Source: Mesocentrotus franciscanus (lineage: Eukaryota; Echinodermata; Echinoidea; Camarodonta; Strongylocentrotidae). From it: a DNA stretch of 64,000 nucleotides. The stretch covers positions 6,291,710 through 6,355,709 of the forward strand of contig CP137679.1 in the NCBI GenBank assembly GCA_037976565.1. The letters run 5' to 3'. The notes beneath the pieces are model-generated. The model saw only the letters and a program-made list of their open reading frames with translations. It was not told the DNA's origin and ran no database searches. Each line of letters starts with the position of its first letter. Positions within the stretch are counted from its first letter, which is position 1. Below are positions 38,122 through 50,100 of this stretch, one piece after another. The position numbers and the translations under genes are program-made.

Positions 38122-41100
38122 CTATATATATATATATAGGAGCCCTGACAAAGATTAATTTCTAGCGCTGGTGTGAAGTTTGTGTGTTCTTGTATAATGG
38201 GGCTGGAGTGTCAAATGATCCTACTTTCATGTTTACAGTAATGAAAAGAACCATGTTTGATCTTGAGTATCAAATAATTGTTATTCTAAGTGAAGTGCAT
38301 GTGATCATAAACTCTTGGCTGGTGTATATTTCCTTACGTCAATGTTGCATAGCAACAGTGAAGAAAAATGAGGAATAAGGATGTTGTATTGTACATACAT
38401 GTACATTAGCTCTGTTAAAAACAGCTTGAAAAGGACATGTGGAAAGTTTCAGAATAAAGAATATTATAAACATGGAATGAGAGAATAAAATCTCCTTTTG
38501 AATATTTTTGTTTTCCTCATGGTGTTCTAAAACTACACTTATGGAAGGGGAAGTAGGTCAACATTTTGCTTACAAAATTTAATTTTTAAGGGGGAAAAAA
38601 ATAACCCTATTTTTTAATTTATTGGTTGTCTTGCCTTCCCAGTCACTTTTGCATTGAGTTCTTTATGTATAATACTGATAATGATAAGGATAATATTTGT
38701 TCTTGTATATAGCTCATACACATTATGATATAACATCCCCATATGCGGGAACTACATGTAATTAGCTACCCACATTTAGCTCCAGCAATTATTATCACCA
38801 TATAGTGCATTTCAAGGACTAGTCCTACCAGGTACACATTTACAGTACCGCACATAATACTTTATAATGCATGAAATGTTGATTCGTACCTCTAACATTG
38901 GCTCTTAAAATGCAATTATTTATTTCTTATTATACCCAGCAGAACAAATGCATCTGTCATTCTAATCTACCAGTACACCTTATATATCATAGCCTATGAA
39001 TGTCGATAATATCTGTATTAGGGATTTTCAAAATACAATTATATTTTCTTTCTTTACTAAATGCAAAGCAGAACAAATGCATCTGTCTTTTTAATCTCTT
39101 AAAACTAGTTTTCTTTGATTTTCTCTTTCCATCCCTTTGTGTTTCCATCCCTTTGTGTTTCCATGAGAGCTTTGGATATGATTACCCTGTATATACATTA
39201 AATATTGCATAGCCCATGTTGTACCTAACCCTTGAAACACAATGCAAATGTCATTCTAATCTGTTCAATCTCTTGTATTTCCACTTCAGAAATCCGTTCC
39301 TTGGCTACCGCTGAGGTCGATGAAGAGTTAATGTCCATCGTCGATCAGTTCATCAAAGTCAATGTTGATGAAATTACCAGTACCTCTGACTTCTGCCAAC
39401 TTCCATTCATGAAGGTCTGTCTGTATTTCCTCCCTTATTTCCCCTGCGCTACCAACTTTTATTCAATAGTGTTTCTTAAAATTCATTAGACAGAAATACT
39501 GAGGTTTTTTAAACAAAAAAATGATGTGTCCTGGTTTAAAATGTAGTATCTTCCCCAGCATGAATTTTGTATGTAGGGCTGAAAGATATGACAAGGAGTA
39601 CTTGTTTTGAATATTAAACAGTATTAACTTATTGCGGAATGAGAATAAAGTACAGAATCAAATGAATTCCAAATGTTTGGTAGGAAATTGGTGGATGTAC
39701 CCTATGATGATAATAAGATGCCTTATTCTGATGTGTGGTAGACATGGGATACCCATGTTTTTCTCCTTAGCCTCCTCCTTTCAACTCACCTTCACCATTT
39801 CTCTGCTACATTCCTCCTTTCCTCTCTTTCTGACCTTTAGCCTTTAAAATGTGGCTCCCTATGTCAGCAGGCCACAGTGTTGAGGTTAAATATCTGAGGG
39901 TACCAGTCAAATATATTTTTGCAACTTCCCCCCTTTTTTTTTTCTTGGATTAATCTGAGAGAATATAAGTGAGCCACTGTGCATTGATTGTATACTGCAT
40001 ACTTGTTGGCAGTCATTGCAGAACTTCTGTAATTTGATGGCTTTCATATGTCTTATGAAGAAATTATAGTACAAAATATTAGCCTATTAAAAACTTTAAC
40101 ACTGGTGAGAAAAGTGAACTCTAATCAAAGAAAGTTTCTTTCATCCCGGTAAAAGACCATTTTTCAATTGTGTCTTTTGTTTTGTTTGTTTTCAGTTGGA
40201 GGTGATCTCGGCAAAATCCTCCATCTCGATGAGCGACCGTCAAATCTTTGAGGCTGCAGTGGAATGGGTGAGGAGAACAATGAAAGGAGGAGTAGAGCTC
40301 TCAGAACTCATCACTGAAGTAAGTCATGATGATGATGATGATCGTGGTGGTGATGATGATGATGATGATTGTACTTGTGATAATGATGATGATAATACCC
40401 CTTCTAAAGGATCTGAAGTGGTGAGTGCTATGTATTATCCTGGCTGCAGTTAAGTTGCCGTTATAAGTCTAAAGCATTCAAGGAATTCCTTCTCTCCATG
40501 TAATAATAGCAAAGTGTAATGTTATAAACCAGATGAGGTGTACAGTAAGTGTGATCTATGATTCAACAATAAACCTCTTTACCCCTTTTATGCCAGTACG
40601 TTAATACAAACAATAACCTTCAAGAATCAAATTTGGGGACAAAATTGAGTGGTATATTGTTGAATTCTGTAAAATTTCCTGCATTGGGACAACTTTCAGA
40701 ATATTTTTTGTTCCTGTTTCAGGAATTATATTTTCTTTAGCCTAAGCAATGGTAGAGAATTGACAAGTATATTCTTGAACAGGATTTGCAATTTTCTTAT
40801 GAGATTGCACCGAGTCTGAGGTTTTCCTTGTTTATAATTTTTTTTAAATTCTAACCCCTCCCCCTTTACAGCCTCAGACACTGCTCCTTTCTGGCAACAA
40901 CCTCCTCAAGAACATCACTGAGGTCGACGAACTCTCCTCAGAGGTCATGGACACCTACGATATCGACATGTCAAAGGTCGGGGTCTATACGCCGGATAAG
41001 AAGAGCATTAGGATCGGGCACCAGAATGGGAGCGGGAACGGACACAGCAGTCAGGTCGGCAACGGAAGCACCACACCCAGGAAACTGATCATGACCCCAG

Positions 41101-44100
41101 GCGATGCCCCGAAACAGTCCCACGCTGCACTGAACAAGTGGAAGGTGATTGCTTCAACTTCGATGGCAGGTAAGAAAAATGCTCCAAAAATTTGGCTGAC
41201 CTATCATAATAATGCTAATAACATTATAAAGCGCTTAACAGACCTGCCAACCAGTACGACTTTTCCGTATTTCGTACGATTTTTCAATGAAAATACAACG
41301 ATTTTTCTCTAAAAAATATGATTTTCCAAAAATCTAATTAGCCAATTCTGATTTATAGTTATTGTCATTTTCTTTCCTTGTCTCTTGCATGCGATCTCTC
41401 TTTCCCCTAATTCCGTACATGTGCGTTCCATAAAGATGGATACTTCTCTGTAGTTTTGTGCATGCGTGCACGCATCCAGCGGGCGTGCGTCGCCTGCCTG
41501 CGAATATATCTACGCACACTACATTCCGCTGGTGCGCGCTGGATTGTCTACACAGTAGCGGCTACCCACGGCCACGATAACGTACGAACTGTCAGTTTTG
41601 CGAGGGAATTTTCATACGGAAAAGTGTAAATATGGCATCAAAGTCGTCAAGTAAGGGCTCCAATAATGTAAAAAGGCTACAATGTTGCATGTAAAGGCAT
41701 TGATCTGCGTATCAGTCCGTTTTTTTTTTTTAATACGATTTTTTTTTCAGGACCGTATTGACCGTACCGTACAGGCCGCACCCCCGATTTTGACATTTCG
41801 TAGACAAAAAAAAAAAAAATTTTTGTTTTGCTTTTTTGCCGACACCGTAGGCAGCAAGCCAGATCGCGTCTTATTTCAGCTTTCGAAGGACCGACATAGC
41901 TGGGCACGCGCGGCCTAGGATTGACGTTGCTTTAGCGATGGCACGAAGTTAGATCTGGATCTACTGGTATTTTTTGTTTGAAAAAAGAGTTATGAAGTTT
42001 ATTCACGAGATTGACAAAACTTCATGTCAACAATATACTACAAAACTGTCGATAATCCTAGAAATGTCTTGTACCATTGTACATTAACTGGTATAGACCT
42101 AGTAGTCATTGTAGTCCCATATGTACGAATATGTGCTCTTTTTCTTTTTTTTTTACTGTTGTCGCGCATAGGCCGCACCCAGACTTTTTGATATTTTCTC
42201 TTCCGAAAATACTGCGGCCTTTACGCCGGCAAATACGGTAAAATACGACTTTTGGGATTAAAGAATACAGTTTTTGAATTCCAGAGGTTGGCAGGTCTGG
42301 CTTAATACTAATGTTTCTAAGCGCTGTACTATTGAGACATTGATCTACATTTGCCACTCTCCACCCAGGTGTTAAATGGGTACCCGGTAGGATGCGAAAG
42401 CTAATGTGCTTAGATTAGCAAGTGTGTGCTTGTAAAAATGATGCCTGGCTAGAATGCTCCTCAGGGAGTGGAGAATGTGCATACATTGTTTGCGAGTAAG
42501 CCTGAATCCGATGACCGGGGTAATAATATACATATCTGTAAAGCGCTTTGAAAGGGCCTTTGGTCCTGAAAAGCACTATATAAGAACTAGCTATTATTAT
42601 TATTGTTACCTGGCAGTTAATAGCACTCTGGCATTTGAGGAAATTCTTCCTTCCAGGTACCCATTTATGTCACCTGGGTGGAGAGTGGCAAATGTAGATT
42701 AATGTCTTGCCAAAGGACATGAGTGCCGCGGCGGGACTCAACCTGCAAGATTTCTTGCACTGTTCTTTGCATTATGACTTTTGGGATTAAAGAATACAGT
42801 TTTTAAATTCCAGAGGTTGGCAGGTCTGGCTTAATACTAATGTTTCTAAGCGCTGTACTATTGTTACCTGGCAGTTAATAGCCGAGCAGCCCTGATAAGG
42901 CACTCTGGCATTTGAGGAAATTCTTCCTTCCGGGTACCCATTTATATCACCTGGGTGGAGAGTGGCAAATGTAGATTAATGTCTTGTCAAAGGACATGAG
43001 TGCCGCGGCGGGACTCAACCTGCACGATTTCTTGCACTGTTCTTTGCAATATGAGCCGATGACTAACATTTGTTCTGGGCTTTATTTCATTAACTCATTC
43101 GCGACAATTGACCACATTGTGTGGTTTGCCGTGATTACCAAAAAACTAGAACGGCTGGTGACCTCAGAGTTCGTCAGACTCTGCAGAAAAATATTAGCCA
43201 ATCAGAGCACTCTTTACTTCGTCTTAGAAAAAATCGCAGCCCAAGTTATGAATTTTAGAAGACCCATTATTGGTTGTTTCAGTCAAAAACCGCATGAGCC
43301 TACATGAATATTCATAGAGCTATTGTTACCCGCCAATTCTGCCCAGCAACAAGGGCGTGTTGGTGCGCATTCGTGAGACAGATTACAGCTATCGTGATAC
43401 CTTGCCCTCCATTCGATTTTTATTCTATTTTTATCTTTTATTTCTTCTTTTTTTTTTTGTATTTCTGTTCGCTGTCTCTATTTTGTTTAACTTTATTTCG
43501 AAAACTTTGTGATTTTGTTTCATCTTGGTGGACATATATTGCGTGTAATATTTGTTTCCGCTAAATTATGGTAAGTTTTGTTCGACGTGAGCTGGTTTGT
43601 TGCAAACGGCTATTGACTTGTGTGTACAATCTGAATGTGCTGTGTGAGTGAGCTGTGTGCAGGTGAGCCGTGTGAGTCTGTGTACGTCGCTGATGTGTTC
43701 ATGTCATTCATAAATATACAAACGTTGAACTTCTTTGCTCTGTCCGTCCGTGTCTGAGACTTTGTAGGTGTTTTCATTTTCCTTCTTTCCTTCTCTTTCT
43801 TTCTTTCATAATATCTGCCTTTTTGGCCCGATGATGAAAAAATAACAACAACAACAAACTAATTGCCATGCCAATGCAAAAGAAAGAACATAAATACATC
43901 TAACCGTAAAAAACTAGACCTAGAATCTATATCTTGGTTCTTGGTTGGTTGGTCCTCTAAAATACTTGTCTGAGTTTTTTTTTATCTAGTCTACTACGGA
44001 AGTAGAATCTACTAAGCCAATATATTTTTTTTACATCATTAGTCAGAAATGGAAATGCTTTCCCCCCCTCACCCCCAAAAAAATTGTTCTTGACCTATGA

Positions 44101-47100
44101 AATAATTTAGCAAAAATTTCATCAAAGAACAAATATCACATTCATATAATTTCTTTATACATTGACTAAAGTAAAGAAATACAATGGAAATAAGGGAGAA
44201 AGTTCAATCCAGTAATCGAGCCAAAGAAAGACATTCTTCAGAAGAAGATTAGATTTGTTTTATGTATTTATATTCAACTATATATAAAGGAAAACTCCAC
44301 TCCACATTATTTGTTTACGTAAACTCTGGGAAGGGGCCTCGCGTGTCTGTCAATGAACTGACCTACGGTTCGGGGTTCGGTAATATAATAGCAAGCAGCG
44401 TTATAGCTATGGTGGTCGGCACTGGGCGGGCCAGGCGGGCCCGACCAGCACGGAGGACTTCTGCCTACCACTCCTGATGAAAAACATTGCTTCTGACCGG
44501 CACGAATTTCACATAAAAAACTGCTTTAAACGTACCTTCTTTTAAGAAAAGTAGTACTTACATTCATATTTCCGTCCTCAAACGTGTTTTATTTGCAATT
44601 TTACAATAATTGATATTTTTTTTACAGATTTGCCGAGACGGTTATTGTCTAATGTTACGAGTCATGTAAGCTGCCATCTTGAATATACCGATGTATACGT
44701 TATAATACACAGAGATAGCAGCCCAGGCTCGTTCGATTACTGTTCTTTTAAATGTTTATTTTTAATAGGGTAAATAAAACAATTCATACTTTTCCTGAAC
44801 AAATAAATTAAGATACTATAATATACATTTATTTCATTATTTAAAGTGTAAAATTTGTCCGATATTGTTACAATTAAAATATTTTTTTATTGATTGGGTT
44901 TGAGCCGAACTTGTTTTGATCAGCGCCTAGTACACACGTGTATTCTTGTTTATAGCTTGCGATCGCGACGTTGCAGAGGTCAGGATTTGGGATTTAAATG
45001 GCGTCGGTGAAGTCGCGCGCTCCCCACTTGGAGAGGCATAATTCACAAAGAAGGAAAATCAGAAAAAAGTAAATATAGAATGAGCAATTATGACATGAAA
45101 ATTAGGTACAAAATGACAAGTTAATTAGCTTGGGAAACGTTAACATTTTTCTGCCGAACATCCGAACCAAGCCTTTGCGTTCGGTTGGGTTGGGTTCGGA
45201 AGTGCCATGTTCGGCGAACTTCCGTTTGGTTCGGTGGTTCGGCGGTTCGGCTACAGCACTAATGTATATGTTCACGCTCACTGTGCCATGGTGTCGCATA
45301 TAATGATTTCTGCTCTTATATTCTTATTTAGGTAAAAAAAAGCAATGTAATATTTTATCAATACAAGGAAACATAATCACATTTTTCAATACCGTAATTA
45401 ACGTTGTATAAACCGCCCTCGTGTATAAACCGCACCCCTCTTTTTCGCCCTTGGAAAAAAAAAAAAAAAGGGAAGAATTTAAAAAAAAATTTTAAATCAT
45501 TGATTTTACCGGCTTTTACGACACAAAGTAAGCCGACGAAAAGAAAGAAATGAATGAAGAAAATGATTGCCGACACCACCATGGCAGCATTTGAGGAACA
45601 ACATAAGAGACAGATCGAGAGAGAGAGGGGACAAAAGGCATGCCGACGGAAAGCAAGAAATGAATGAAGAAAATAATTGCCGATACCACCAGCGTTTGAA
45701 AAAAACAGAGACATCGCGGGAGAGAAGCGTAAACAATCGCTGATATTTAATAATTAGGCTTTTAATTTTATAACAAAAAATAAGCCGACGGAAAAAAATA
45801 AAATATGAAAACTAAAAGTAAGATTCAAAGTTATCACTGATACAAATTAGTACGGCACATCGCGCCAGGAAACAAAGACGTCTTGTGATAAACAAAAATC
45901 ACAATCTAAAAGCAGTAACGACTAACGACTAGCATGCGCCAGCCCAACAAGAATTTTATTCGGCTGTGAAATAGCCTGCTATTGATTGTATTACCGTAGC
46001 TTGATCAATCGAGCGGGGCCGGCGGAGGTAGACGGCCATATTGTTTTTATTGTTATTGGGAGATTAACTCAACACAAAAGGTTGGTGAGTCTTAGCAATG
46101 TTTAACATGAAACAATGAGATCTCGGACAAAACAGAGGGAACCTTTTGACTGGGATAGCGTCAGTCTATGTCTAGTACACGTTGTCTCTTTTGTCCTTCT
46201 CTCCAGTTGGTTTACGGATTAAGAGGAGATCGGACTTGTCTAGGCACGCCCGACGGCCAGGGGTGGCTACGGTGTGCGATGGGCTGCCAAATACCCGCTC
46301 TAGAAAGCGTGGCTTCTCTGCCAGAATGTGCCGTCATTCCACTGATATTTCTCATTAAATTTAGTTTACTTATTAAATAATAATAATAATAACACCGGTG
46401 GAATAAGTAAAATAACATTAGAATAGACGGACTTCACACAATTTGCACTAGATCTAGAGTCTATGACTATGATTAGTCTATGTTACACAAAAAAATCGTA
46501 AGAATGACCTAGGCTCACATCAATACGAATCATTGAATTAATAATAGTATTTAAAAATTATACAACATAATCCCCTTTTAGAAGTCTCTGAATAAAATGT
46601 TATTTATAAATCATCAAATCTATCTCTTTAAATTAAAAAAACATTTTCCCCCTTTATTTTTTTAAGAAAGGAGGTCGATTCATGATTATAATTTTATTCA
46701 ATTATTGAAAGAGCTCTGAAGACGAGACTATGTATCATGTAACCGCACCGAAATACACTCGAAATCCCAACGCCCACCACCCGACATTTATTAAGAATCG
46801 ACAAACATCTCTCTTCAGGATAGTTAAAATCATCAATCAACCAGAAATATTACAATAATAATAGTTCACAAAATAAAATATTGCATATTTGTAGGTTGAT
46901 GACAAGTATTTATATACAAAATCTCGCTAGAAAGACGAACAATTTTTCCATCGTCACGTCATTTCTTCATACCACTACACATATTATTACACATGGGGCA
47001 ACGCACATTCTTATCCACCGCACGTACGTCAACACTCCAACACAATTATGATCGACTCGGTAGTGACAGAGCACAATTATGGGCCCCAAATTTCACATTT

Positions 47101-50100
47101 CGCATCATAGGAATTACATGAAAATTATCAGATCAAGATTAAAATATAACATTCACATTAGATATATTTTTTCTGATGTTAGAACTTCCAATGGATGATT
47201 TGAAAGCGTTGAAAACGAGTGTCACTTTCAGGACGATGGTTTCTAACTAAACCAGGAACTTCAGGATATTTGTTGCACATCATTTTGAAGATTATATTTT
47301 CCTCTACATAAAAATATGACGTAGTAAGGAATTTCCTGCGATAACCAATGAAAAATCTGCATTTCGGGGGACATCCCCCCATCCTCTCCTAAGCGCGAGC
47401 ACTCTCTGTGACACAATTTGACCGCTGCTGAGCGGAGATTGTAACATACCTGGAATTTTCAGCATGATGCATGTCTGTATGGGTGTATAAACCGCACCCC
47501 GACTTTTGATGTTTACCGACGGTAAAAAAAGTGCGGTTAATACACCGTTAATTACGGTACATGACTTAGCCTGACTCCATCCCTTTTTTGTGGGTATAAT
47601 TTCTGAACACCCCTTATGCCTAATCGACGAGCCCAAAACCCAATGTCTAGGGGTGTGGCCTATTCCACTACCACGAAGGGCATTTCCATCCATATATTAC
47701 AATCAATGCATGAAAAAAGGATATATCTGAATAAATATACGCATTATAACACTTTAAGACAGCCAAAGATCAGTAAAGAATGGTTCATAAATATTTAATT
47801 TTCATTTATTTTATGTAAATCACAGACATTCAGCAAAACAATTGCCCCTCATCAAATGCATTTCCCCGCCAGTGAATGGTCTATACCTGGTCTATTCCTG
47901 GCGCGCGCATGCACAGAACTGGATTGCCTCTTTGAAGAGCGTCGTATGCGATCATAATTTGAGAACCATTGTCACGAATGCGTTAAGGAGCAAGAGATTA
48001 AATATCACTTGGTTCGCATGTGTTCGGTATGGTCTGTTTTTCTGACAATCTCTGAGCCAAATGCGTGCGAACATCCATGAACACCCCCAAACGTAGGGAT
48101 TAACTCTTGCTTTAAGTACTACTTTTGGTACACATTCGCACAGGATGCGCTGGAACGTTCGCATTATCTCCCTAATCGGCATGTTTACATACCCAGCCGC
48201 CAAGAAATGCTCTACAGAATGGATCGACTTTTGGATTATCTCCCTAATTTACATACATATACTCTCCGGCCCAGAACAACGCTAGCACTCTGCACTACAG
48301 CACTATCATCCGTTGCCAATTGCCTAGCCTGGTGGGCTCTGGGCCGTCGGTTTTGAAGTTCTTCAGCTTGCAACTGTGCTAGTGCGAGGCATGTCGTTGT
48401 CACGCATTGAAATGTTAGTGAGCGATAGCTCAAAGTAATTTTCCAAAGAACCATGTGCAACTTGCTCATAAAGCAAAGAATGCTTGACATAGATACCCCC
48501 CCCCACCCCCTTATCGCAATATCTATTAAAACGTGGTGATGGCATTACTGTAGGAAGACGAACCAAATACATTTTAGGGCTATTGGTCAAGATCATAGTC
48601 GTCTGTTTGACATTTGATTATAGGCTTTTTGTTTTCATTGTGATATGTCACATATAATTTCATCCATTTCCTATACTGAATTAAGGGCGAAGGCATATAG
48701 GAGATGCAGTCACATTTGACTTGTTCTGACTGTGTTTGGATGGCAGATTATGGGAATATTTTATGAATTGATATGAATTTTTGATATTTATTTATTCATT
48801 GTAACCAAAAAGGTTGGATTTCAAATTCAAATTAAAAACACAAAGCGATACATAACAATCAGACAATGGTAGAAATGATTTAGAAAGTGAACTTATATGT
48901 AGTAAACAAAGTGAGTGGTACATACCGGTAAATTAATAATTTTGTAGTGGCTACAATCACATTATTACACAATATCAAACGTTTTATTTATAAAGATGTA
49001 AAGCATAATACGCTTCATATTTCTTAAGCTTATAACACACAGAGCAAGGTTAACATGCGGACTGTGGATCACCATGTCCGCGGTTCGAGTCCTGCCGCGG
49101 CACAAATGTCCTTTGGCAAGATATTAATCTACATTTGCCACACTCGACCGGTGAGGTAAATGGGTACCTGGCAGGAATTAATTCCTTGAAATGCTAATGT
49201 ACCGTAATTGCAGCACAGCTAAAGCTGGTGTAATAATTTCCGAAATTAGAAGCGCATAGAGACGTTTAAATGTGATATGCGCTATATGCGCTATTCAAGA
49301 ATTGAATATTATTATTATTATTATTATTATGCGCAAGTCCTTTGTTGCGCACAGTTGCCATTCATTCAAGAAACCATGGCTGCTTTTTTGTGGCAGTCTA
49401 CTGCGCCATATGTAAGCACATTACTCGTAGCTTGTATCGGTTGCCTTCACCCACATTCAGTGGCGACTCTGGTAATACTCAATCAGAATCAACCTTTACC
49501 AACCTGTGATTCATGTACCACGCTACTTAGGGGGAGGGGGAGGGGGATAGTTTGAAGGCTCCCTTTGAATAGAAATTTTCCTTCCTCTTTTTGTATGTAA
49601 GCACATTACCCGTAGCTTGTATCGGTTGCCTTCACTCACATTCAGTGGCAACTCTGGTAATACTCATTCAGAATCAACCTTTACCAACCTGTGATTCATG
49701 TACCACGCCACCTAGGGGGAGGGGGGATAGTTTGAAGGCTCTCTTTGAATAGAATTTTTCCTCTTTTTGTTTGTAAGGAATCATCCTTACATGCCTGCCA
49801 TGACAATCAACGGAAGCATACTGTGATTCTCATGTTGACGTTGATTTCAATTTTCATCTTTTTGCATCCATTTTTTTTCCATTTTTAGATGCGCACTATG
49901 TCGCCCTCACTGTACTTGATAATCAGCTTGCGACCCTGGTGCTATACGAGAAGCGCATCAAGCCAAAACACAAACACCGTCCATCCCGCTCTTTCTCTAT
50001 CGAGAAGGATGCCCTCCATCCTCCGCTCTCCTCCATGAACCTACCTCGCTGTGCTGTGGGAATTGCAGAGTATAAAGGAAGACTCATTGTTGCTGGTGAG

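Noticed and set aside
44262..44477. 71-codon frame ending in Arg/Ala-rich residues
   Set aside because: No domain and no relation to the exon structure; likely chance in a locally GC-rich stretch.
49080..49110. A tRNA gene at the GGTTCGAGTCC box
   Set aside because: There is only a B box with no foldable cloverleaf or A box in order, and it is followed by a SINE body and (ATT)n tail.
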